Assembly: GCF_000266885.1 (NCBI RefSeq)
Contig: NC_018020.1
Span: 3,968,001-4,032,000 of the forward strand
Reading direction: 5' to 3'
DNA length: 64,000 bases
From: Turneriella parva DSM 21527
GTDB lineage: Bacteria > Spirochaetota > Leptospiria > Turneriellales > Turneriellaceae
Shown: piece by piece, positions 18,229 through 26,304 of the stretch
How positions within the stretch are numbered: the first letter of the stretch is position 1
Layout: every line of letters starts with the position of its first letter
Position numbers and translations under genes: made by a program
Notes under the pieces: model-generated
The model's database searches: none
Seen by the model: the letters and a program-made list of their open reading frames with translations, nothing else
Told to the model about the DNA's origin: nothing

Positions 18229-19341
18229 TTATTTGAGAAGATCGTCTGCTGTCAGGTGATCGGCAGAGCGCTCGTTTTCGTATTTCAAAATACCCAGCTG
18301 GGCATATTTCGGACGGATACGATCGCTGAGCAGACCAATCGCCTTCAGGTTCGGAATCATGCGCGTGAAGAGCTGCTTTCTGAACTCGCTCATCATCTCT
18401 GAGGTTTCGAGCAGGTGCAGCCAGTCTTTGCGGTTGATCGACTGGCCGTAGAACTCCTCATGGATTTCGAGAAAGTGAAAGCGGTTACGCAGCATGATAG
18501 CCACTTCATACGCCCAGTCTTCGCGCTCGCGGCGCTTGGCTTCTGAAATTTCTTTCGTGAAATAGTCGCGCAGCGCGACAACACCATAGTGCACGTGGCG
18601 CGCTTCGTCAGAAATTACCTGCTTCAAGAGTTGCTTTAAGAGCGGCTCTTCAGTAAACTTATAAAGCGTACCGAATGCGCCGAGCGCCAAACCTTCGATC
18701 ATGATCTGCATCCCCAAAAACTTCAGGTCCCAGTCTGAACCTGCGGTGATCGAACGCAGAATCACAAAGAGGTTATCGTTCACATGGTATAGCTTTTCAA
18801 GCTTCTGCTGCAGATAGCGCGCAAACACCTCGACGTGGCGGCCTTCGTCGACGACCTGTGTCGAACCGTAGAGTTTCGCGTCAAACCACGGGCTCGCTTC
18901 GACGGTTTCACCCGCGATGTAGAGTGCGCCCTGCTCGCCGTGCAAGAACTGCGAGAGCAAAAAGCTTATGGCAGAGTGCTGAATCTTCTGGCGCTCGCGC
19001 AGATCTTTCGGGTAGAACTTTTCGCCAAAACCCGGCACGAGGCGCTCAGGTATAATCGCGATGTTCGGGTTGAACGGGTCGACGTTGGTATGCCACGGCA
19101 GGTCTTCTGCATCCCACTGCCCTTTGTACGCGCGGCGGTAGAGCGTCTTGAACTCGGGGTTTCCAAAGTTCGAATAAGTCCAGTCGTAGTGCACGGCATG
19201 GCCAGAGACCACATCGAGCGTGTTGTTATGGCCGTGTTGCAGCACATAACCTGCGATTGCCGAAGGGAAAAGCTCAGCAGCCACCTTCGGATTGCGCAAT
19301 ACCATGTTGCCAATCGCCGAGATATTTTGGGTAATTTCCAT
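18229..19341 (-). CDS. Ferritin-like diiron oxidase/oxygenase family protein
   Basis: 370 aa from ATG 19341, chosen for the perfect GGAGG five bases upstream; an in-frame start seven codons earlier is possible. Two ExxH-type iron sites are visible: a Glu in FLHGEQGAL with VVDEGRHVEVF, and a Glu in MIEGLALG with ISDEARHVHYG. This is the four-helix diiron carboxylate pattern seen in AurF-like oxygenases and relatives. The likely chemistry is oxygen activation; the substrate is unknown. It precedes the catalase-like gene, which could remove peroxide or share the pathway. No ferredoxin or reductase is adjacent. Confidence 0.75.
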   Translation of the reverse strand: MEITQNISAIGNMVLRNPKVAAELFPSAIAGYVLQHGHNNTLDVVSGHAVHYDWTYSNFGNPEFKTLYRRAYKGQWDAEDLPWHTNVDPFNPNIAIIPERLVPGFGEKFYPKDLRERQKIQHSAISFLLSQFLHGEQGALYIAGETVEASPWFDAKLYGSTQVVDEGRHVEVFARYLQQKLEKLYHVNDNLFVILRSITAGSDWDLKFLGMQIMIEGLALGAFGTLYKFTEEPLLKQLLKQVISDEARHVHYGVVALRDYFTKEISEAKRREREDWAYEVAIMLRNRFHFLEIHEEFYGQSINRKDWLHLLETSEMMSEFRKQLFTRMIPNLKAIGLLSDRIRPKYAQLGILKYENERSADHLTADDLLK

Positions 19342-19460
19342 AGTTTCCTCCTTTAGTTTCAATTGCCGGGTGTTAGCCCGGAAAACTATTCACTACCTGA
19401 TAGTTTTCTCGTCGTTTTCGCACCCGCCGTCAACACTTTTTTTGTGCGCAGCGCACCAAA

Positions 19461-19578
19461 GGCCAAAAATCGCTGGTTCGGGCAAAGCCCGAATCCGCCT
19501 CGCTGGCAGGCGCAGCCGCTTTAGCAGGCGTTTCCTACGGAAACGCCGAGGCCTGCGAGGCGGAGGCGATTTTTGGCC
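19461..19578. repeat. 118-nt nested inverted-repeat element
   Basis: The outer arms 19461-19473 and 19566-19578 are perfect 13-bp complements (GGCCAAAAATCGC). Inside, TCCGCCTCGC...GGC near 19494 pairs with GCCTGCGAGGCGGA at 19551-19564, and a small GCGTTTCC/GGAAACGC hairpin sits at about 19528-19545. A diverged fragment of the right side recurs at about 19751-19800. No coding capacity is evident; it looks like a small non-autonomous repeat or a cruciform-forming element. Confidence 0.65.
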
Positions 19579-19935
19579 GCACATCCGAAACGCATGACAA
19601 CACCACCAAACAAAGCCATCTAGGTCATGCCCGCAAAAGCGGGCATCTAGGCTCGTTTCGTTTACATGACTATAGATTCCCGCTTTCGCGGGAATGACGG
19701 TGGGGGCCTACCGCCCCTCACGATATCCGAGGCTTTCCGCTGCGTCAGGCCATTTTTGCCGCCCCCGAGGCCTGCGCCAAACCAGGCGGTTCTTGGCCGC
19801 ACATACGCAACTCATGACAATACCACCAAACACCGCCGCCAAGGTCATGCCCGCAAAAGCGGGCATCTAGGCTCATGTACATGCCTCTAGATTCCCGCGC
19901 TTGCCCTGAGCACGGTCGAAGGGTACGCGGGAATG
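19574..19935. repeat. Two tandem ~220-bp repeat units carrying paired REP-like hairpins
   Basis: Unit 1 (about 19574-19710) and unit 2 (about 19794-19935) share TGGCCGCACAT, CATGACAA.ACCACCAAAC and GGTCATGCCCGC at an offset of 220 bp. Each has hairpin A (ATGCCCGC/GCGGGCAT, 19627-19646 and 19847-19866) and hairpin B (ATTCCCGC/GCGGGAAT, 19676-19695 and 19891-19934). In unit 2 the loop of hairpin B is enlarged by TGCCCTGAGCACGGTCGAAG, itself a widespread bacterial repeat type. The region from 19342 to 20059 holds no gene I can support. Confidence 0.75.
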
Positions 19936-20059
19936 ACCGTGATGAGCAGACCCGTCAAAATACCCCACCGCAATAAATGCAGATAAAACCTAAATCCTCA
20001 ACACATGGCGAAATAGCAAATTCCGTTGACTATCCATATAAATCACAATATTTATCCAT

Positions 20060-20287
20060 ATGAAAACGACTTTGGATATTCCCGAAGAGAAGTTTACCAC
20101 CGTACAGAACCTCTATGGCCTGCGCACCAAGCGCGAAGCTGTCATTCTGGCGCTCGACGAACTCGCCCGCCGCTACAAAATCGAGCGCCTGGTCGACCAA
20201 CTCGGCACTTTCAGCGATTTCATGACACAAGACGACCTGCGCGAAATGAGAGACCTTGATACTACTCGAGACATCAGCCTTAATTGA
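20060..20287 (+). CDS. vapB: VapB-type antitoxin
   Basis: 75 aa. The N-terminal MKTTLDIPEEKF and the segment LRTKREAVILALDELARR are typical of small VapB/DUF2191-type antitoxins, with a ribbon-helix-helix DNA-binding start and a toxin-binding tail. It should neutralise the adjacent PIN-domain toxin and autoregulate the operon. The toxin start lies inside its 3' end (32-bp overlap). The module sits next to the repeat patch at 19.4-19.9 kb, an accessory-looking position. Confidence 0.85.
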   Translation: MKTTLDIPEEKFTTVQNLYGLRTKREAVILALDELARRYKIERLVDQLGTFSDFMTQDDLREMRDLDTTRDISLN

Positions 20288-20639
20288 AGCCTGGCGCAAG
20301 CATGGCCGCGGCGACGCAAAAGCACGCGTCGAATCGGCGCTGCGCTCAGGCCGCGCGGCGCTATGCCAACCGGTAGTGCTCGAACTCAGCGCAGGCCTCA
20401 AAAAAAGTGAGGAATTCAAACTTCTTCAAGACTACCTCGAGGTGCTTCCGCTTTTGCCGATCACCGACGAGGTCTGGCAACTTGCTGCGACACGCGCCCG
20501 CCTCTTTCGCGCGAACGGGCTCACAGTTTCGAATTTCGATACACTGATTTTTGCGACAGCCGAATACCACAATTGCCATATCGTCACGGTCGACCGGCAT
20601 TTTGCGCGGATGCGTGACATGTTGAAAAAGGGTATGTAG
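20256..20639 (+). CDS. vapC: VapC-type PIN-domain toxin (ribonuclease)
   Basis: 127 aa, read from TTG 20256 since no ATG or GTG fits; it overlaps vapB by 32 bp. PIN-domain acidic positions are visible in VVLELSAG (Glu), SNFDTLIFATA (Asp) and VTVDRHFARM (Asp). The first, usually an Asp in MILLDTS, is Glu here (MILLETSALIEAW, E5). This is a conservative but uncommon change at a metal-binding site and may lower activity. VapC proteins are Mg-dependent endoribonucleases that cut tRNA or rRNA. A 36-bp perfect palindrome closes the operon. Confidence 0.85.
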   Translation: MILLETSALIEAWRKHGRGDAKARVESALRSGRAALCQPVVLELSAGLKKSEEFKLLQDYLEVLPLLPITDEVWQLAATRARLFRANGLTVSNFDTLIFATAEYHNCHIVTVDRHFARMRDMLKKGM

Positions 20640-20675
20640 GGGTCATAACACCCCATGCGAAAATCGCGCGATACC

Positions 20676-20711
20676 CTTTGTAGGGGTAGGTTTAAACCTA
20701 CCCCTACAAAG
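20676..20711. terminator. 36-bp perfect palindrome after vapC
   Basis: Bases 20676-20693 pair perfectly with 20694-20711 (centre TTTAAA), giving an 18-bp stem. It lies 37 bp after the vapC stop and before the promoter of the next gene. There is no T-run. A related GTAGGGGT stretch occurs at the vapC stop (20637-20644), so the hairpin may have arisen by local duplication. Confidence 0.6.
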
Positions 20712-20772
20712 CCGAATATGGATATATAGACATTTATATCTTTACATGCCCCGCGCCCGTCGTCTATTGGCA

Positions 20773-20801
20773 TTGACATAGTATCCGCGAGGATATATTG
20801 T
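20773..20801 (+). promoter_or_regulatory. Sigma-70-like promoter for the 20852 barrel gene
   Basis: A perfect -35 TTGACA (20773-20778) is followed by TATATT (20794-20799, 15-bp spacing) or TATTGT (20796-20801, 17-bp spacing). It lies about 50 bp before an ATG that has AAGGAGA as ribosome-binding site. Prediction by eye only. Confidence 0.5.
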
Positions 20802-20851
20802 CACGACAGCGGTCTTCGGGCCGAAAAAGAAAAAGTTTTTAAGGAGACAAC

Positions 20852-21514
20852 ATGAAGAAAATCATTTTCGCTTCAGCGCTGATGCTGGCAGCTACAACGT
20901 CGAGCTTCGGCGCAGTCAAGGCCGGCAAATTTGGTATGGATTTCAGTTTTGCAGGTTCGCTGGGAACGTGGACGACACGCTCAATGAATGATGGCCCCGG
21001 CGCACCAAACTTTGGTGGAATGCCCACGGTAGGTCTGCGTTACCATCTCACTGACATGATTGCAATTGCGCCTTCAGTAGGTTTTTATACGGCGACGACA
21101 ACTGACAACACAAACAATACAATAGCAACACAAACCAAGACAACTGAAGTGTCGCGTACTGCATGGGGTTTCGGTCTGGAAATTCCACTTTATCTCGTGA
21201 AACTTAACGCGATGGATCTTTACATAGCGCCGGGAGTTGGTTTCGCCCCCACATCAGCAACGACAAAAACTACGCGAGTAGATGGCCTTACCACTGAGGG
21301 AAAAAGCACAGGTAGCTACATTAGCGTATTTGCTGCACTGGGCTTGCAAGTCCCAATCAATGACCAGTTTCATGTTTTCGGCAAGACAACAGTAGGCTGG
21401 GCCTCAGGCACGACGAATCCAGATACTAATTCTAATCCTGCCGATGTAGATGACAAATCAACCTACTTCGGCCTGCAAAGCTGGGCCGTCGGCGCGATTT
21501 TCTACTTTAACTAA
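20852..21514 (+). CDS. Small outer-membrane beta-barrel protein
   Basis: 220 aa with a clear signal peptide (MKKIIFASALMLAATTSSFG) and a strong ribosome-binding site (AAGGAGA). The mature part alternates polar and hydrophobic residues in strands such as GLRYHLTDMIAIAPSVGFY, GFGLEIPLYLVKL and FGLQSWAVGAIFYFN, ending in an aromatic plus Asn. This is typical of 8-strand outer-membrane proteins. Loops are rich in Thr and Asn, unlike the more charged neighbours. Function unknown; probably surface exposed. It is flanked by repeats on both sides. Confidence 0.75.
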   Translation: MKKIIFASALMLAATTSSFGAVKAGKFGMDFSFAGSLGTWTTRSMNDGPGAPNFGGMPTVGLRYHLTDMIAIAPSVGFYTATTTDNTNNTIATQTKTTEVSRTAWGFGLEIPLYLVKLNAMDLYIAPGVGFAPTSATTKTTRVDGLTTEGKSTGSYISVFAALGLQVPINDQFHVFGKTTVGWASGTTNPDTNSNPADVDDKSTYFGLQSWAVGAIFYFN

Positions 21515-21527
21515 GAGTCGTTTCATC

Positions 21528-21671
21528 CTCACCCCCTGCCCCCTCGCCGAAGACGGAGACCCGTTGGGTCACCATAACATGGAGAGGGGGGTGAAAGGCG
21601 GTTCTACTAAAATTGGTAAGACTGTTTTGCCCCCCCTCTCTACTTCGTGGAGAGGGGGGCCGGGGGGGTGA
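21528..21671. repeat. Inverted-repeat element overlapping the end of the TPR gene
   Basis: CCTCACCCCCTGCCCCCTC begins at about 21528 and its complement GGGGGGCCGGGGGGGTGAGG ends at 21671, so the element is bounded by an inverted repeat of about 20 bp. Internal GGAGAGGGGGG and CCCCCCTCTC arms add further hairpins. The type (CCTCACCCCC...GGGGGTGAGG) is seen in many bacterial genomes. Its right end supplies the last ten codons and the stop of the minus-strand TPR gene. Confidence 0.7.
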
Positions 21672-23625
21672 GGACTCTCACCACATCACCTGCCTTCAGG
21701 TGGCGCGTTGCCATGGCATCAGTCGAACGGGCGCGTAAGATATCGAAATCCTTCTGTTCTATTTTAAACTCAAGCGCCTTGCCGAGTTTGTCGGTGACGA
21801 CAAATTTTGTCGCATTCGTGATGCCGTCGCGTTTGCCGGCGTTAACGAGAATCTGGTCGTCGTCGAGAATTTTGAGCACGTTGGCGCTTACCGGTGCATT
21901 TGCGTAGACAAATTCAGCGAGGCGCACAGCCGCCTTGTTCAGGTATTCGCGGCCCTCGGCCTTGAAGCGTATTTCTGCGACGCGAATGCCGGTTTCGGCA
22001 TCGACGAGTTCTGCGATGACTTCGATACCGTGCATAAGTTCGCTGACTTCGCCGGTTAAGACGAGGCTGAGTGTGCGGCGCTGAAACGCCTCGGTGTTGG
22101 CCTCACCCTTGAGGGCGTCGCTGTAGGTTTGCCTCAGCCTGCGCAGATTTTCAGGTGAAAATGCCTGGGCCTGAGGCAGGGCAGCCATTTCGCGCGAAAT
22201 CGAACGCACGCGGCCAAAGTCTTGCAGCGCGACGCGGGTTCGGTCGGCGACTGCAACTCCGCCGAGCGGGTGGTCATTGAGCGGATTTTTCACTCTGAAC
22301 GGAAAGATATGCACTGGTAACAGGTTTTTCACGCGCTCAGGCTGAGTCACGCCCGCCTTACGGTACCACAGGTCGCGCGATTCAATTTCGAATTGCTCGA
22401 ACATTTCGCGGTAAGCCTGATCGCCGGTTGAGTCGCGTAAGAATGTAAGTTCATCGGCGAGGCGTTCAAAATCTTTTCGCTGCCTGAAATATTTCAAGAG
22501 GTCGCGGTGCGCTTCGATATACGCAGGAAAAAGAAATTCAGTCCACCTGAGTTCGCTGAGCGCAAACTCGTCTGCGTTGCGGTCAGACTCGCGTTTGGCG
22601 ATCTGCCGGTGGTAGCGTGCGGCTTTGGTGGTCGCTGCCGTTTCGCGGCGCTTGTTCTGCGCCACAAGCGTCAGTTCGTACTGGTGGCGTGCGAGGTCAT
22701 CGTCTTCGTTGCGGCGAACGAAATCGCCGAGCAATTTGACAGCCTGCTCAGAACCGGGGGCGCAAAGCGACACATAGGCGACAATACTTCGTGATTCGGC
22801 GTCGGCCCCGGCAACACGCGCGAGGTATTCGCCTGCTTCGCTGCAGCGGTTTGTGACTGCCAGAAGCTGCGCGAGCATCAGGTTAACCGCGAGGTTTTCG
22901 GGGTTATTGGCGTGTGCGTGGCGCAGCGCATCGAGCGCCTTGACCGAACTTTCTTCTGAAGAGGCAAAAAGATTGAGCCTCGCCGATTCAAAGTAAGCGT
23001 CGAGCCTGGCCCGGGCTATCGCAACAGCGAGTTCGCTGCTCTCGGGCAAAAGAGTCTGCACTTTTCGAAACTGTGCTTCGGCCTTTTCAAACTGCCTGAG
23101 CTTGAGATAAAGTGAGGCGAGCCGCAGCTGTGTCTCTGTGTGGCCCGGGTTATCGCGCAGAATACCCTCGATTTTTCGCCGCGCAATCGAAAATTGCCCA
23201 CCATCGATCAAAAGCTGCGCGCGCAGCGATTGCGCATCGGCATTGTTGCGCTTCAGCTTTTCAGCCTGCGCGAGGCAGTTTTCCATCGCAGGGGTGTTGC
23301 GCAGCGCATACTCAACTCTGGCGCAGAGAATGAAGGCGGCTTCGTTCTGTTTTTCTAAACCGAGCGCCTTGGTAATGAGCTGCGACGCGAGCTTCGGTTG
23401 CTGCGCCTGCTGCGACAGGCGGGCCATCAGCAACAGCGACGGTACATGGTTGCCGTTCTTGCGCAGCGCCTCGCGCACCATGTCGGTCGCCTTCAGTGTG
23501 TCGCCGCTTTTGTCTATGCCGACGGCCTGATCGTAATAATACTGCGCCGATTGCTCGGCTGCGCCGAGAGCACAGAGCACGATAAGGGCCAGCAGAAAAC
23601 ACCCGTTTCTTTGCAGCCGTTTCAT
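21640..23625 (-). CDS. Exported TPR protein with C-terminal CsgG/FlgT-like region
   Basis: 661 aa. An N-terminal signal sequence (CFLLALIVLCALGAAEQ) is followed by many TPR-like helices to about residue 370. The C-terminal third contains VHIFPFRVKNPL, LVLTGEVSEL and NAGKRDGITNATKFVV, resembling CsgG/FlgT-type envelope modules; this link is tentative. The last residues (LTPPAPLSTK) are encoded by a dispersed repeat, so the native C-terminus has been replaced. The start overlaps the stop of the upstream NHL/VWA gene by 4 bp, indicating a two-gene operon. Probably a periplasmic or outer-membrane assembly factor; exact role unknown. Confidence 0.75.
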   Translation of the reverse strand: MKRLQRNGCFLLALIVLCALGAAEQSAQYYYDQAVGIDKSGDTLKATDMVREALRKNGNHVPSLLLMARLSQQAQQPKLASQLITKALGLEKQNEAAFILCARVEYALRNTPAMENCLAQAEKLKRNNADAQSLRAQLLIDGGQFSIARRKIEGILRDNPGHTETQLRLASLYLKLRQFEKAEAQFRKVQTLLPESSELAVAIARARLDAYFESARLNLFASSEESSVKALDALRHAHANNPENLAVNLMLAQLLAVTNRCSEAGEYLARVAGADAESRSIVAYVSLCAPGSEQAVKLLGDFVRRNEDDDLARHQYELTLVAQNKRRETAATTKAARYHRQIAKRESDRNADEFALSELRWTEFLFPAYIEAHRDLLKYFRQRKDFERLADELTFLRDSTGDQAYREMFEQFEIESRDLWYRKAGVTQPERVKNLLPVHIFPFRVKNPLNDHPLGGVAVADRTRVALQDFGRVRSISREMAALPQAQAFSPENLRRLRQTYSDALKGEANTEAFQRRTLSLVLTGEVSELMHGIEVIAELVDAETGIRVAEIRFKAEGREYLNKAAVRLAEFVYANAPVSANVLKILDDDQILVNAGKRDGITNATKFVVTDKLGKALEFKIEQKDFDILRARSTDAMATRHLKAGDVVRVLTPPAPLSTK

Positions 23626-25856
23626 GGAATAAAATACCCGCTCAGGTCAAGGCCCCGGCGCTCACGAAAGCGCGCGCTGACGCGCAGATCGACGTATTGA
23701 CCTCGCATCTGTTTTCTGGCAAAACTTTGATAGCTGAGCACATACCGTACTTCTTTTTGTCCGCGCAGTATTGCATCGATATTCGGGTCAATCTCGAGTG
23801 CCCGGTGGTAACTGCCGCCCGTGCGTTTTGCAAGGTCTTGCAGGGCTTCACGCGCGCCTGCAACGGCGGCCGATTGCGGGTGTTCGAACGAAATGACGTG
23901 AACGGGAATATGATTCGCCCGCGCATAATCGACTAGTCGGTCTTTGCTGTATGGTGTCAGGGCATCGTCGTCGGCCGAACCGTCGGTCAGATAAATGACC
24001 GCGCGCTTGCCCTCGCGCGAGATAAGCTCGCCGACCGCATCGTAAATTGCACTGCTCATTGAACCGACCGTTTGTTCGCTGAGCTGGTTTTCGGCGAGAG
24101 CCATTTTCACCGATTGCAGAATTTTCAGGCGCGACGAAATAAAGTCAGACTCGGTGCGCACGTCGCTACCATGGCTCATGATGCGGTACCGGTCTTTCTC
24201 GCGAATTTTCGTCAGCAGGTGATCGAGCACCCAGGGAATCTGCGTCTCATATTCTTGCATGCGCTTTGACCGCGAAATCACTATGGCAGCCTGCAAGACC
24301 TGATCGAACTGGCCGAGGTATTGTGTACCCAGGTTACCCACCGGCGCATCGTTCTCAAATATCTTGAAGTCTTCGGGCCTGAGCTCTGTGAGGTACTGCG
24401 GCAACGCCGACTTACCCATCGTCAGCGGTGAGGCCGAAACGGTCACGTACACCCCCACCGATGGAAACCTGGCCGCGTTGACCTTCTCAACCTGCATGTA
24501 GAGCTGGCCGAACTTTTCACTTACAGGAGCAAACTGCACGACTTCGCTCGAACCGTAGTCGGCGACGTAAAGATTGCGAAAGGCGTCGTACGTGGCAGCG
24601 TAAGGCCGCGCGAAGGTGACGAATTTTCCCGTCGGGCTGTTGTAGCCCGTCGTCTTACGCACAATCGAGCCGGCCGGGTTCATAAACAGAATGCCTGAAC
24701 TTTCGTCGGCGATCGTGAAGAGCTGCTGGTCTTCGTCCCATGTGATGTGGCGCGGTTTTTTCAGTTCAGGCGGAGAGAATTCTTTCACGACATTGCCGTA
24801 CCGGTCGAGCTGGGTGACCCTCCCTGCCCCCGATTCGGTCAGCCAGATGGACTCTTCGTTACACCACAGGCCAAATGGCGTCTGCAGCGCATCTGAATCT
24901 TCAGGGCGTGAGATGAAGGCGATAAACTTGCCGCTTTCATCGACACGCTGCAGGCGGTTGTTACCCGAATCGGCGACGATGAATTCTCCGGCACGGTGGC
25001 AGATACCCGCGGGTGCTCTGAACTGCAGTTCGCCTTCACCTGTGGAACCGACTGCATCGGGGTTGAAAAGGTATGCGAGATAACGCTTACCATTCTTGTC
25101 GAGCCGGTGAATGCGGTCGTCGCGAAAATCAGTGATCCAGATTTCACTGTCGCTCTGTGCAAACGCCATCGGATAGTTGAGCCTGCCCGAAACACGGTGG
25201 CGGTTTTCAACCGGCTCGCCCTGCGCTGAAAATGAAACCATATTGCCGATTTCAAAATTACCCAGCGACAAGACCGCCATCTGGTCTGACTGCAGCGCTC
25301 CGACGAAAGTCGGGCGGTTGTAACGGTAGCCCTGCGTTCGCGGTACGATGCGCAAGAATTCGGTGGTGCCATCACCCTGCGCCGCTTCGCCGAGGTTTAG
25401 AGCTTCGAGGCGATTGCGCAAAGTCATATCATGCGGCATTGCGCGCGCGAGAGTTTCGAACTCCTCAATTGCTTCTGAAGTCTGCCCCGACATAAAATAA
25501 GCCTGCGCCAGAAAGCGGCGCGCCCAGTGAAACTGCGGGTTGATCAACAACGCCTGCGAGAATTTCTCAATCGCGGCGTCGTACTTGCGGTCTTGGTAGA
25601 GCAACCAGGCTTTCTGAAATTCTTCTTCGGCAAGGTTCTGCCGAATGCCGAGCGTCGGATAAAAAACTGCATAGCCAAGGCCTGCCGTCAGCACGATTGC
25701 GGCGACGATGATGAGCGTGCGAATGCGGCGAAAGCCGGGTAAGCGAGATTTTGCGCCACCGAACGGCAAGCTTCGCACCACCTGGGGGCTGGCGCTCTTA
25801 ACGCCCCCATTTTCGGTGCTACGTCGAATCACTTGTGCTGAGGGATGTCGAACCAT
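23622..25856 (-). CDS. Membrane-anchored TPR-NHL-VWA protein
   Basis: 744 aa from ATG 25856; a TTG 11 codons upstream is possible. Order of parts: basic N-terminus, one membrane helix (LIIVAAIVLTAGLGYAVFY, about 47-65), two TPR units (about 80-145), NHL-type beta-propeller repeats (about 190-460; FIVADSGNNRLQRVDESGKF, LYVADYGSSEVVQF), then a VWA-related domain. The VWA part starts with LRPEDFKIFENDAPV and includes VISRSKRM and VIYLTDGSADDD. VWFA-related domains of this type are common in Acidobacteria and Leptospira. It is coupled to the downstream TPR gene by a 4-bp overlap. Likely a periplasm-facing protein-interaction hub; function unknown. Confidence 0.78.
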   Translation of the reverse strand: MVRHPSAQVIRRSTENGGVKSASPQVVRSLPFGGAKSRLPGFRRIRTLIIVAAIVLTAGLGYAVFYPTLGIRQNLAEEEFQKAWLLYQDRKYDAAIEKFSQALLINPQFHWARRFLAQAYFMSGQTSEAIEEFETLARAMPHDMTLRNRLEALNLGEAAQGDGTTEFLRIVPRTQGYRYNRPTFVGALQSDQMAVLSLGNFEIGNMVSFSAQGEPVENRHRVSGRLNYPMAFAQSDSEIWITDFRDDRIHRLDKNGKRYLAYLFNPDAVGSTGEGELQFRAPAGICHRAGEFIVADSGNNRLQRVDESGKFIAFISRPEDSDALQTPFGLWCNEESIWLTESGAGRVTQLDRYGNVVKEFSPPELKKPRHITWDEDQQLFTIADESSGILFMNPAGSIVRKTTGYNSPTGKFVTFARPYAATYDAFRNLYVADYGSSEVVQFAPVSEKFGQLYMQVEKVNAARFPSVGVYVTVSASPLTMGKSALPQYLTELRPEDFKIFENDAPVGNLGTQYLGQFDQVLQAAIVISRSKRMQEYETQIPWVLDHLLTKIREKDRYRIMSHGSDVRTESDFISSRLKILQSVKMALAENQLSEQTVGSMSSAIYDAVGELISREGKRAVIYLTDGSADDDALTPYSKDRLVDYARANHIPVHVISFEHPQSAAVAGAREALQDLAKRTGGSYHRALEIDPNIDAILRGQKEVRYVLSYQSFARKQMRGQYVDLRVSARFRERRGLDLSGYFIP

Positions 25857-25950
25857 GAAAGATGCGACATAATATAGCAATTTATGCAATGCGTCAAGTG
25901 CAATTGAAGCAACTCTTTAACCCGCAGGCGGAGTTAAAGGATAACCGTGA

Positions 25951-26274
25951 TTAAATGCGCCGGCGGCGTTTCAGTTTTGGTTTTTGCGTTTCGCGCTTGA
26001 GAGTTTTGGGTTGCACGATGTCGAGAACCGTGTCGGGGCCCGCCTCTTCAATGCCGACTATTTTCTGGCCATCTAGCAGCCGATGCGCTCGCGGCTTAAA
26101 CGCCATTACCGACCAGCGTGCGACGGCTGCAGCACAGCCAAAAAGCACCAGATTTTGTCCAAGAGCCTGCCACGTCGGCGCGGCCGCGCGCGCTGCCGCG
26201 TCACCGCCGAAAAATAGCAGGCCCAGCACAGCATATAGCCCGAACAGAAAGACGTAAAGTATTACGTCTTTCAC
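25951..26274 (-). CDS. Small membrane protein, unknown
   Basis: 107 aa, not recognised. Two hydrophobic helices are visible (about 5-24 and 42-60), then a short soluble region and a very basic tail (KLKRRRRI). Length and topology suggest an inner-membrane protein with a cytoplasmic C-terminus. It lies between the VWA gene and the AsmA-like gene on the same strand, with gaps of 94 and 30 bp. Confidence 0.6.
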   Translation of the reverse strand: MKDVILYVFLFGLYAVLGLLFFGGDAAARAAAPTWQALGQNLVLFGCAAAVARWSVMAFKPRAHRLLDGQKIVGIEEAGPDTVLDIVQPKTLKRETQKPKLKRRRRI

Positions 26275-26304
26275 GTCAGGCGTTGTGTAAATGCCGGGGA
26301 GATA

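Noticed and set aside
19666-19890. 74-codon frame beginning MTIDSRFRGND
   Set aside because: SRFRGND is the usual translation of the ATTCCCGC-type repeat hairpins; the whole frame lies in repeat DNA.
19342-20059. CRISPR-like array suggested by repeated hairpins
   Set aside because: Only two units at 220-bp spacing, with palindromic arms and no regular short spacers; no cas genes nearby.
21450-21671. 73-codon plus-strand frame across the repeat after the barrel gene
   Set aside because: It overlaps the end of the barrel gene and then reads through the CCTCACCCCC repeat; no start signal.
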